Shown in pieces: positions 11,948 to 22,686 of a stretch of DNA of 64,000 nt. Origin of the DNA: Podospora pseudoanserina (taxonomy: Eukaryota; Ascomycota; Sordariomycetes; Sordariales; Podosporaceae); NCBI RefSeq assembly GCF_035222485.1, contig NC_085920.1, positions 4,774,001-4,838,000 on the forward strand, in the 5' to 3' direction. The position numbers were made by a program, and so were the translations under genes. The notes beneath the pieces were generated by a model. That model was not told where the DNA came from. It saw only the letters and a program-made list of their open reading frames with translations, and searched no databases. Each line of letters starts with the position of its first letter. Within the stretch, counting starts at the first letter, position 1.

Positions 11948-14647
11948 ATGGACACGTTTGGGGAGGATTCGCAGCCGACTCAAGGTTTGTTTGTTTTGAT
12001 CTGCCGAGCCCCCTTTTCTCCTGCGTGTTTCTTAGTTCTAATCTGATTGACCCCTTTCTGCGCAGCGACGCAAAACGTCGTGGATCCGAGACGGCTGGGA
12101 CAGCAGAACTCGGGCTTCTCAGATACAGACATCGCCGACATAATATGTCTTCTTGTTCCGCAGTCGGATGCTGCACGCCGAGAAATCAGAAGAATCAGAC
12201 TCCGAACACCAGAGCACACGGTTGGGAGGGATGAGGCGCTCAACTTGGATGTGGAAGAGGATGGGGAGGATGTAATTGGGGGCCAGGGCTTTCCGGGACA
12301 TGGTGTAGGGGAGTATCACATTGCACTGAGGTTTTCCACCGAGATTAAGAGTGCTGTAAATGGCTTCACCTTTGGACGAAACGAAAGTCGTTGCGACATT
12401 ATTTTCGAAGACGATCCGATGCGACGGCTGAGCAACACCCACTTCCGCATCTACCTCAACGACCACGGGGTTTTGATGATGGAGGACATGTCGACAAACG
12501 GCACCGTTGTTGATGAGCAGCTCTTACGACGAAAGGGCGAGCCACCGCTCGATGTGAAGAGGACACTAAGGAGCGGTTCGAATATTAAGATTCTGATGCA
12601 TGAGGAGGCAAGAGACCTCAAGTTCAGGGTCTGGATACCAATCCGGCAGGGCTACTCAAATGAAGCCTACAAGCAAAACCTACGAACATACATTTCAAAT
12701 CGAGCAGCACTCACGGTAGATGTGAACGCAACCATCGTGCCCGGCCCTGGTGGGCGTGTAAGCTCATCCCCCTCCTTTTGGAAATCCAACCGTGGCCACG
12801 TGAGTAACTTGACATGTAGGTTGACATATTCAAGCCCGCGGCACCCAGAGCAGCTCCTGCGCAAAGGCAAACGGCCAACAACCCGGTAGCTGTTCGTCGG
12901 GCACAGCCAGGTCCTTCAGATCAACAAGATACCGATGATATCTTTGATGGTCTTCCAAAGGCGTGGGGTGGGTCGCAAAAGTACAACCGTGTGGGCGAGG
13001 TGGGCAGAGGCGCCTTCGCTACCGTCTACAAGGTGACCTCGAGGTTCAGCGGTGAACCTTATGCGGCCAAAGAACTCGACAAGCGGAAGTTTATGAAGAA
13101 CGGCGTCTTGGACCAGAAGGTTGAGAACGAAATGCGCATCATGCAAAAAGTCAAACATGTCAGCCTCCGCCATTCTTAAGTTCTGTTTTACACAATTACT
13201 GACACCGCAACAGCCAAACATTGTAGAATACGTCGAGCATCTCGACTGGGATAACCGGCTGTTGATCATTATTATGGAATATGTCGGCAAAGGAGATCTC
13301 GGGAGGATGATCTCGGAGTATGGGCCTCTCACCGAGGACACCACAAGGATCATGGCAACCCAGCTGCTGGATGCCTTGGATTATCTTCACAAGATGAACA
13401 TCACCCACCGTGATGTGAAGCCGGACAACATTCTAGTGAGCTCACATGATCCATTTGTGGTCAAGCTCACGGATTTTGGGCTTTCCAAGATGATTGATCA
13501 CGACCAGACGTTTCTCAGGACCTTTTGTGGTACCCTCCTGTATTGCGCCCCTGAAGTATACTCGGAATATGCCGAATACGATAGCAGAGGCAGACGGCAT
13601 CCCCGAAATCGACGTCTCCACCCACAAACTGGTCAGAGATACGATCACGCGGTTGACATTTGGTCCTTGGGAGGCGTTCTTTTCTACACAATGACGAAAT
13701 CACCCCCCTTTCCGGCTCAAAGCGGAGCTAGTCACTCGGCGCTCCTTCATCAGATCATGACCAAACCCCTCAACATAGCACCCCTTCAACAAGCCCAAAT
13801 CTCAGAAGAGGGTATCAAGTTCATCCAGGGTATGCTCGACCGTAAACCAGAGAACCGAGCAACGATTGAAGCGCTCCAGCAGCACCCCTGGATTCAGCCG
13901 CCTCCGCCACCGCAGGTCGATGAAGTATCCGACCAGGAGCTCAGCTTCAATGCTTCACAGCTCAGCATCCAGGATCAAGACTTGCAGATACCGTTTGAGG
14001 ACCATCTGATTCCAGCCAGCGACGATGAAGATCTCCCTGATCAGGAGCCAGTTCCAACCGGCGGATACGAGTCCGAGAAGGAGAACTACACATTTGGAGC
14101 CGGTAACCAGCCACAGCCTCAACCTCAACGTCTCTTTGGAGAAGTAAATCCGTCGGCTATGGGGAGTCAAGGCGCGGTGGCGGCCCATCGTCTGAATCTG
14201 CCGGTGTCCAAAGACAGCTTTGCGTCAAGCGCATCGACGGAGATTTTAGGATCTGACAATGAAATCAAGGACAGCTTTGAGTCTGACCAACACTCCACAC
14301 CGCGGCAGAAGAAGCAGTTCTCGCAAATTCCCTCTGTCGGTCTGGAGGAAGGGTCCTTCTCGCTCAGCCAGAGCAGATCCACGGAGGACCTCAACACCAA
14401 GACCTTTGATGTGGCATCACAGAGCTTGGGGGGCGCCGAGTCCATCCTGGAGAATCTTAATATGAAGTCACGCGTCGGCTCCCTCCTTGCCTCTCGTGGA
14501 AGTGAGGTGAACTCCAGCAAACGCAAGCAGGATTCATCCAGCGAAGATGAGGCTCAGCGAGGGCCTGTATCCGATGGCCGCGGTCTGAAGAGGTTTCGAT
14601 CAGACCCTATAACGGTTCAAAAGCAACAGCAACAACAACAACAACAA

Positions 14648-14683
<36 letters not shown>

Positions 14684-15949
14684 GAAGTCGCCATTCGCAC
14701 GCTCGATAGGAAGGACTTTGATTTGATGTCGCAAATCCCATCGATTCCTAAGCAGTCGGTGCAGATCGACATTCCAGTCCACAAGGCTACATACTGGCTG
14801 GCTAATGACAGGAGCACCTGGCATCTGACGTACCCCGAGATGACACAGCTACAGTTCGACGCCTTCAAAACGGCAGCCAAAGCCAGAGGAGAAGACTTTG
14901 CTCCAGGCAAAACCCCTCTTTGGGACCTGGCAATGAAGTACTTCCCACCCACCAATCGGGAGCGGCCAGGCAAGATCAGAAGGACCTTTGAAGATTCCGG
15001 AGACCACACGATGCCGTCTACTGCAATCGAATCCCAGGCGAGTCAGCATGTCGAGATCCCAGACACCCAGGACGCGTATACCACCATGGCTATGCACTCG
15101 GAGCGGATGAAGCCAGTGATTGCGTGTTTGAAGTCAACACCCAGTTCAGTGGTTCACTTCATTCAGGTCCTGGTAACCGAGTGCATGATCTCCTGGGGCC
15201 GTTCAGTCGACAACACTCGCTCGTACGAGCCCAAATCGGAGAGCAGAGTCCCGAAATACGCATTCAAGCTCCTCCTGTGGAAGAACAACTTTGATGCCAC
15301 CATCAACAGGAACTGGCGGCCTTGGAACAAGCGCTACGAGCCTGACGAGGAGGAGTTCATGTTTTACATTTGCACCAAGGCGACCAACGGCATCTGGATC
15401 AACGGCGAGAAATTGCGCTCTCACCTGAACGAGAACAAGAAAGCCGACGGCCCTTACAAGTACTGGGCTCCCCTCTACGACGGCGACCGCGTCTCCGTCT
15501 GGCAGACCATCGACGGCAATTCCAGAACCGAGCTCACCTTTCGTTGCGTCTGGGGAGGCAGTGCGAAACCTCGTCCCGGCTACGGTCCTCAAGCTATCCC
15601 AACCATGGTCGACACGGACACTGCCCGCCAACTGGATCACCTCTGCGACAAGATTGAGCGCAAGATGCGCAGTTTGAACGAGCACGACCTCTGTATGGAG
15701 GAGGCGGAGTATGACATGAACGAACGCCACAAGCACATTGACCGGGAGAGGGAAAAGTCGAAGCAGTTTGAGAAGCTGAGGAGGCAGGCGGACAGGGGTG
15801 GGAGGAGGCCGAGCCCGATGCCGGGGATCACGTATGGGAATGCGGATTCTACGCCGGCGATGTGGACTAGTCAGTTCAGAGGAGGGGTGCCTGTTTTTAG
15901 GAGGCCGAGTCCGACTGCTTCGGATTTGTTGAGGGCTGCGAGGTATTAA
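11948..15949 (+). CDS. RAD53: Rad53/Chk2-type checkpoint kinase with two FHA domains
   Basis: Four exons (11948-11984, 12066-12757, 12820-13158, 13214-15949) give 1267 aa. An N-terminal FHA domain (about residues 95-195) shows FTFGRNESRCDI, SNTHFRI and MSTNGTVVD. The Ser/Thr kinase domain (about 297-583) has the glycine loop GEVGRGAFATVY, the lysine in YAAKELDKR, HRDVKPDN, DFGLSK, a CGTLLYCAPEV activation segment and HPWI at its end. A Ser/Gln-rich linker holds a 20-Gln tract. Residues about 1015-1160 resemble a second, divergent FHA domain (KATNGIWINGEKL); FHA-kinase-FHA is the Rad53 arrangement. Such kinases relay DNA damage and replication stress from Mec1/Tel1-type kinases. Neurospora has two Chk2-like kinases, PRD-4 and MUS-59; which is the orthologue cannot be settled here. 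Donor 12758 and acceptor 12819 were chosen over closer pairs that leave a 35-nt intron. Confidence 0.88.
14624..14683 (+). repeat. CAA/CAG repeat coding for 20 glutamines
   Basis: Twenty uninterrupted Gln codons (CAA-rich first, then ten consecutive CAG) inside the kinase gene, around residues 827-846, between the kinase domain and the C-terminal FHA-like domain. The pure CAG block is likely to vary in length between strains. Confidence 0.97.
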
Positions 15950-17052
15950 TTGTGGTTTTGGAGAGAAGAAAAAAACATGATACCCGGTGGAGGTGTTTTT
16001 TTTTTTGGTACGATTGTTGGAAGGTTTGTTGGAACTGTTTGGTGTGAGAGAAGGGAGGGGTGGGTTTTATGCATATTATTATACAGCACACAGTCGTTAC
16101 GGTATAGCTTTGTTGGAAAGGGGTGTTTAATATCTGTTATAGGGTTGGATGAATGTTTGGCCGCAAAATTCATACATATCTCGTATAGTATTGTCATATA
16201 TTTTTTGGGGGAGGGGGTTGTTAGTGGATGGATGGCTTGATGGATGTGTTGTTTCTGGGTGTTTGTTTGTTGACTGGTACTGGAAATCTATATTTTTATG
16301 TTGGAAGGATATGATGACGAGCTTGGTTTGTGTGATTTGGGGAAGTGGTGATAGTGTCGAGATGGTTCGATAAGGAGGCTGGACTGGAAAGAGATGTTTC
16401 AAAACATGAAAATACAATATAGATATCAGACTAGGTGCTATCTAGATGGTTTCAGCCATGTGTTTTTTTCCTGAGGGATTTTCTTGTGCCAGGTTGTCTT
16501 GGCTTGATGGGATGAATACATTTGGCACTCTTAGGGGGTGGGGTGTGCGGTTGTTCCTTGCAATCATCCAGGCACATCTTAACATGAGACTTGCCTGTTT
16601 GCTACTTTGATTCAACCCTTTTCTTTGGCATTGTGCATTAATCATGGTATCACACTCGCTCTCCCCCCTCTTCCTGAGGTCTTCTTTTCGGAAATACTTG
16701 CACCGGAATCTCCTTGTGTTAAACAGGGATCGATCATCAGATACAGCAAGCAAAATCACCCCAGCCCATGGAACACACATGCTGTCTTCATCATCCTTTT
16801 GGACACTGTTCTTCAAAACGGCATTCTTCCACAATCTTCTATATGCCCCAGATTTTACAAATTTCATCCTGTTCACGCGACCATGTTTGATGCCGGATTT
16901 CGGATTTCTCAGAACAATCTTAGTCAATGCTATAGAGAGAGATATCAGGGCCTGGTGTTTCATCATTCTTTTTTTGGCGTACCTACCATTACCATTGTGT
17001 CATATTGGGGTCTTCCTCCACAAGAGTGACTGAGAGGTGATATGGACTTGCA

Positions 17053-17215
17053 CAAGACTTTGGTGTCAACACAGAAGTGCTTTATAAGACTTTTTTGATC
17101 AAGATAACAGGACTTGTGTATGACTTTCTTGATAGGATGAAGGACTTTCATAGGATCATTGAAGAAGATAACAGTGCTTGTTATGACTTTTCGAAGAAGA
17201 TAGTGTGCCTCAGCG
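17053..17215. repeat. Diverged ~35-bp tandem repeat, block 1
   Basis: About five units starting near 17053, 17087, 17121, 17155 and 17186, spaced 31-34 bp. Units share the pattern GACTTTT-x-GATCAAGATAACAG-x-GCTTGT. The clearest pair is GATAACAGGACTTGTGTATG at 17103 and GATAACAGTGCTTGTTATG at 17167. Found by eye; copies are heavily diverged. Confidence 0.65.
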
Positions 17216-17626
17216 TGGTGGTTCTTGTCACAATTGGTGTGTTATATCAAACAGCCCAAATTGAAGGGGGAAAAGAGAATTGTATTTCTTTAGCTATGAT
17301 AAGGTCTCAAACTTCCAATTTAAACCACCCAAAGGTGAGTCCATTACACCTTGCCACAGCAATACCTCCTTTCCTTGCGACGAGCACTGCCGAATCGCCA
17401 TAGTGATTACCGTAAGTGTACCAGTGAGCGGAGGCGTAACGAGACGTGGTGATAATCGTAGGTAAACTACTATCGGTGATAAGGTGGTATAGAAATCGAA
17501 GGTGTGATGCCAAAAGCGTGTATGGTACAATGTGTGTGGTGATGACGGTGTTGAACTGTCAAATCGATGCGCAGCGAGAAAAAAAACCCTCCAAACTTCC
17601 ACAGTAAGCTGGCAGCCCTCGTGCAA

Positions 17627-17870
17627 GGACTTTTCCACAAAGACAGTAATGCTTTACATGTAATCTTTTTGCAAGAGTAGCAGCGGTCAACAAATGAATT
17701 TTTCGTCAAGGTAACAGCGCATGCAAATAACTGTTATGGGAAAATTGTAGCGCTCGCGGTTGAGCTTTTCTGTCAAGATAGGACCGTTTGTAAACGAAGT
17801 TTGATTACCACAGCACCGCTTGCACAAGATATCAAAATCAAGACAGCAGCGCTTACCAGTGATATCTCTG
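17627..17870. repeat. Diverged ~35-bp tandem repeat, block 2
   Basis: About seven units starting near 17627, 17661, 17697, 17731, 17763, 17800 and 17834 (spacing 32-37 bp), with the same pattern as block 1: a T-rich start, TCAAGATAACAGC, then GCTTG or GCGCTT. About 410 bp without clear units separates the two blocks. Confidence 0.6.
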
Positions 17871-18565
17871 ATTAAAGCTTGGATTGGTCAAATTAAAGCT
17901 GGGATGGGTTCTTTAAATATCATGGCTTGCATAATGTAGGGTTGAATTGTTCTGATTGTGTCCTGCTACTACGACACATCTGAAATCCAGGACGGAGTCC
18001 CATAGCGTCTGCATTCTGGTTCCTCCAGAGGATCAAGAATTTGACTTTGTCTCATTTTGACTGCCATCATGTTAGATTTGATCGGTTCGAGCCAATTCTA
18101 AACTCACCATCAAGCGGATGAATGGTTCTTTGAGAGGCTCTCCTGTTAACTCCCTTGTTTGACTCTTTCTAAGGACCTCTGTCCCAATCGTAGCAGATGA
18201 GGTACATGGGTTCTCATCGCAATAGTCAATACGCAGGTCAAACACCCTATAACGCAAAGCATGCATTTTTCAGTGAACTTTACATACCCAACACGATATA
18301 CTGTACAGCTATACCCGCACTTCTAATAACTGTGACTGTCCCAAACCCTTCCCAGACAACTTTTAACGCCGCCCATCTTTAACAATACACCTATCGATAC
18401 AACTCGCCCCTTTTTGCTGACCCTGAACGCCTTCGAACTGATATCATACACTAATTCTACACCCAAACTTTCCTTATCCCACTCGTTCCTCTTATCGTAA
18501 CACCCAGCCCATCCATCCTGCATTTCCTGTCCTCTTTCCGGCTCTAGAAAGGCACAAAACGCCTT

Positions 18566-21500
18566 TTACTCATCATATCTTTCAATCTTCCACGCCAGAT
18601 CACTATCCACCGAAACCACCCTGTCTCCATCCTCCTCAAACAACGTATCCAGCTCACTCATCCTCCTAACAACGCCACCTTCCGGCAGCTCTCTTCTCCG
18701 AGTCGGTGAGCCAAAACTGCCGAACGCCTGGCCTTCATACTGCCTCATTCTCTGGTAGGATTCGGCAAGCTTGGCGACATCTGGAATAAACATCTCTTTT
18801 TCCGACTCCTCCCCTCCAGCATATTGCTGGTAATGCAGCAAGGGCTCTGACCGCTTCCGTTTAGGGGTACTGTTTACCTTGCCTTCACAGTTGCCAGGGG
18901 AACGAAAAGGGGTAGCGGAGCCACGATCACCCGGTTCAAAGGTAGGTATCTGAGTAGCGGTAGATTCGGGGGCAACAACAGGGAAAGATCTGCGGAGTGG
19001 TGATCGTGTAAAAGGGGCGTGGGGGGTTGTCGCGGGTGACAAAACTGCGGCTCGGGCGCGGATGATAGCTCGGTGTCGACGAGAACGGGGCTCCCTTACT
19101 GGTGAGCTGGAGGGGGGACTGGGGGGTTTGAACCCTAGGTCGCGATTCACCTTGGATTCTGCCCCGAGGTTAAGGGCGAAGTAGAGGCCGGAGAGTCCCC
19201 TCGTAGTGGGAGAGGTCGATGGGCAGAAGGAGGATGAAGGGGCGGAGCTCTTGGGATTGGGTCCAGGGGTTTGTTTGTTACCTAACGATATAGGGGCCGA
19301 GGGGGGGTATAATTCGTCCTTTAGGTTGACGCGGAAACGGGAGGGGTTTTGGCTTGACTGTCGCTGTCTTTTAGGAGGACTAGGCAAGATATTGTTACCT
19401 GTGACAACCTCAGGGGGGGTGCTGACTTGAGAGGAGAACTTCAAACTTCCGACGGAACCACGATTGCTTTGCGGAGGACTGCGGTAGGCCTTTAAAGTCC
19501 GCAGACTGGCAGAAGATAGCCTCCTTGACGATGTTACGGAGGAGGAGGAGCCAAGAGTCATGGGCTCCAGGCTGGTTTTCGACAATGACCTCTCGTGTTG
19601 TTTACTTTTTGAGGAATCCGCAACCAAGGAATGTCTCTCGACCCCAGATTCGAGATTCGCGATTTGGTGTTCTGATCTCGATCGATGAAGGGCGGCAAAA
19701 TGCAACTTAGAAACCCCTTTGGGCTTCCTTCCAGACGTGAGGGGCAACCTCTCTCGGCCATCCATTCCTTTTTCTTGAGTTCTGGCGGGGAAGTGGCGGT
19801 TTCCGTGGCGATTGGAGTCGAGGTTATACCCCTCGACTGCATCGAAGTCCCTTTCCTTAACCCCAAGCTGTTTGGGGATCACATCGGCAAGCTTATCAAG
19901 AGACGAGGTCGAAACACCCAGAGATGTAGCCCCCGCAGAGCGATCCGTGGATATCAACCCCCTTCTCTCCCCCATCCCTGCCGGCAACTCTTCCAGCTTG
20001 AAGCCTTCCTGGGCATCTTCCCGCAGACTTTCCTGCCGCTGAATCTTCCGGTCAAGACTCTCGAGAATCACACTCTCTCGACCAGTCTTCCTGGTCGTCC
20101 TCTTCGCCTCCCTCATGTCAACGCACTGTTTACAAAACAGTTGGAGAGGGGTAAGGGGTGCCCCTGACTTGACCAAAACAAGGTGCATTTTTGATCGAGC
20201 AACACCACATCCATGACACCATTCGTAGGGAAATTTCCCCTCTGCCCCCTATGTTAGCCATACATATTAGCATAACAAACATAACATGACTTTATAAAAT
20301 TGCTCAGACAAAATGTTTAGCGTTTCTGAACGCTGCCGACCTCATGTTTGGATGACAAAGTAAGCGTTTTCAAACGCTTAACTTGACACTCCCAAACGCT
20401 ATGGCAATATTGTTGGGATAAAATGTCAAGCGCCCCCGAGTGTTTCTGTGACTTGTTCGGATGACAAACTTGGTGTTTGGATGAAATACGATCGCCATTA
20501 AGCGCAGGTGTAGCAATATTCAGATAAGATACCAAGCATCTCAAACCGCCAAGTCAAATATCCAAATACTGTTTGGATGAAATGGTGAGCGCCTCTAAGC
20601 GCTGCTATAGGAGAGCTTGGATGAGATATGAAGCATTTTAGAACGCTAAGTTAAAAACACAAAGTGTGTTTGGACGAGATGTTGAGCGCCACTGAGCGCG
20701 GATGTGGTGGTGTTTCAATGATATATCAAGTCTAAAAATGCCAAGTTCAAAAGCCGAATACTATCCGGATGGAATATCAAGCGGTCCAAAACCATAGAAG
20801 ATTGTTTGGACGAGAGGTGAAACATTACTTAGATGAGAGTAGGAAATTGTTGAGATGAGAAGCAAGCGTCTTCAAATAACAAGTGAAGAAAATCTAGATG
20901 TTTTTTGGATGATATATCAGCCTCTCAGAACGCTCAAAAAGCAACGTTTGAATACCATCTCAAGCGTTTAGAAACGCCAAGAAGAGAAGACCAAACATTG
21001 TTGAGATGAGATTTGAAGTGTCTTAAAACGCCAAGTTAAATAAACCCAACACTCGTCGGATGATGAGTTGAGCATATTCGAACACCACTTGATGGCTTGT
21101 TCAGATGATGGATCAAGCGCGTTCAAGTGTTGTTATAAAGGTGGTGGGATGGTGGATGGGGTGTTGAGAAGTGTAACCTGTGAACAAGGACTGCTCAAAG
21201 TACTGTTTGAGTGTACTCCAATGACATATTAAGGATCGTAAAACACTGGTTGAAAATAAATCAAGGGCGTCAAAGTGCTCTCGTATGAGTGTTGGAATGA
21301 CCGCGGAAGAGTTTTGGGAAGGCAGATTCGAGCGAGATTAACCTTCTGTTGAGGAGTGTTCGCTGTTGAGGAGTGTTCGGAGGAAAGTTCCGTGATTGGG
21401 ATGGGATCAATCGTCACTTGACTGCCCAACTGACAGCTTGGGGGCCTGTCAAAGAAGAAGAAGGGGTATGGGCATGTCTTGACGAAGACCGCTCACTCCT

Positions 21501-22198
21501 CTTGGGATGAACAATGACCGTGTCGTAGGGGGTATGTTTGCCAAGGGGCTCTTCGGAAGTGAAGAAAAAGAACAGGAAACAGGATAGGGAGACTTATAAC
21601 ATACTGGCTGTTGACGCCACAACTCGTACCTCTCACGGCACGAGACACACGAGCTGCTCCTAGCGAACTCGTCACCAGCGTGGAGACGCTGGTACGACTC
21701 CTCGTGGAGTTGCCCGCACAGGAAGCAGCTGTGTGCCCCGGCCGGAGAGGCAGTGAGAGCGGCGGAGGCGCTGGTGTACTGGTTGGCTTCCAGTCGGGCT
21801 CTGAATGAGCTAGGTAGAAAGTGGAAGTTAGCTACATATATCTATAACATCAGGACAAAAATTGAATAAAGTTTTTGCATCGAGGGATGTGTTCCAGAAA
21901 CACGGGGATGTTGATTCAGTGCCTGGCACCTGGCTAGCAGATAGGGGCATCGAAGACTGAGGGTTAGTGCCTGGTAGTGTTGTATGAAGTCGAAAATGCC
22001 GACCAAAGAATTCTCAGGCCCAAACCTCGCTCTGGCCTCTGTTGAAAACCATTGTATCGAGGATCTGGTGCCGTGTCGTTGATAATGATGACGCTGCTGT
22101 TGGAATAGAGAGGTCGAAATGCTGTCGAAGACTTCAACAATGTGGCCAACTCGGAGTCGCTCATTCGAGGTCGAAGAAAGAGTGAAAACGCCAGTCAA
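18566..22198 (-). CDS. Unknown protein with Cys-pair motifs, possible F-box, and a giant repeat-filled intron
   Basis: Proposed exons on the minus strand are 22198-21930, 21809-21605 and 20248-18566 (718 aa); introns are 120 nt and 1356 nt and phases match. The large exon alone is an open frame of at least 540 aa. Its frame stays open upstream through FPYEWCHGCGVARSK to an acceptor at 20249-20251. The middle exon encodes SFRARLEANQYTSASA, then CFLCGQLH and CVSCRERYELW. With WCHGCG and LFCKQC this gives four CxxC pairs, suggesting a zinc-binding module. The first exon ends in GIFDFIQHYQALTLSLRCPYLL, faintly F-box-like. The start codon is uncertain. The C-terminal ~500 residues are disordered, Ser/Pro/Arg-rich, ending in an acidic segment with LDTLFEEDGD. 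A separate shorter gene starting at 20188 is the alternative. Function unknown. Confidence 0.55.
20319..21300. repeat. Degenerate tandem array of hairpin-bearing ~48-bp units
   Basis: About 16-17 diverged units with the pattern TTGGATGAGATATCAAGCG, a short loop, then AACGCCAAG. Unit starts are near 20351, 20415, 20459, 20521, 20575, 20618, 20670, 20717, 20765, 20806, 20852, 20906, 20949, 21002, 21058 and 21101. Intervals run from 41 to 64 bp and often alternate between ~43 and ~53 bp, suggesting a dimeric ~96-bp unit. Several units hold perfect short inverted repeats, the best with 9-bp arms at 20361-20380. The array fills most of the proposed 1356-nt intron. Confidence 0.75.
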
Positions 22199-22686
22199 AA
22201 TACACTTGCAGGTTTGAATCCATGTCGCTGGCGAGGGCGCGGGCGACGACGACGACGATGGAAACGGCTTGCAAACGCTGGGCTAGGTGACGCGGCGAAG
22301 AAAGGCGTGGCGGTCGTGGTCGAAAAAGTGAAGGTGGGAAAGCAGCAAAAAACCAACTGAGCTGCTTTAGTATTGACGAAATCGTGTGGCAGAAAGAGCA
22401 AAGCTGGGACGACGACCAGACCATTCTCCCCAAATCACCCGTTCATTGACAAGGGACTGTGAAATATCAAGATAAGACCACCCAACACTGTACAGATTTC
22501 ACCAGCAACTTCCAAGAACACCCAAAATGAACATTGAATACGCATTTGCTTAACTCCCACGCGTTTTGGTATACAGTGCCCACATCAGGCATTCTTCTTT
22601 TCCCAACCCATATATCACTGTGGTAAATAGAGGAAAAGAAATTACCAAAAAATCTAACATACTCCTTGAGGAAAGCTGTTATTCCC
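22199..22686. other. Intergenic between STT3 3' end and the unknown Cys-pair gene
   Basis: About 490 bp holding the promoter and leader of the leftward unknown gene and the 3' flank of STT3. An Arg-rich short ORF near 22220-22360 on the plus strand reflects a GA-rich stretch and has no homology I recognise. Upstream exons of the unknown gene could also lie here. Confidence 0.5.

Larger units (their letters stand above)
15950..18565. other. Convergent intergenic region with diverged tandem repeats
   Basis: 2.6 kb between the stop codons of the Rad53-type kinase and the minus-strand gene ending at 18566. No ORF looks coding. It holds two blocks of diverged ~35-bp repeats, annotated separately. 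Confidence 0.6.

Noticed and set aside
12800-12834. Alternative 35-nt intron in the Rad53-type gene (donor GTGAGT)
   Set aside because: Too short for fungal splicing; the 62-nt intron 12758-12819 has a better donor, branch and TAG acceptor and keeps phase.
18076-18100. GGTTCGAGCC resembling a tRNA T-loop
   Set aside because: The flanking stem does not pair fully and no anticodon or acceptor stem is found at the right distance.
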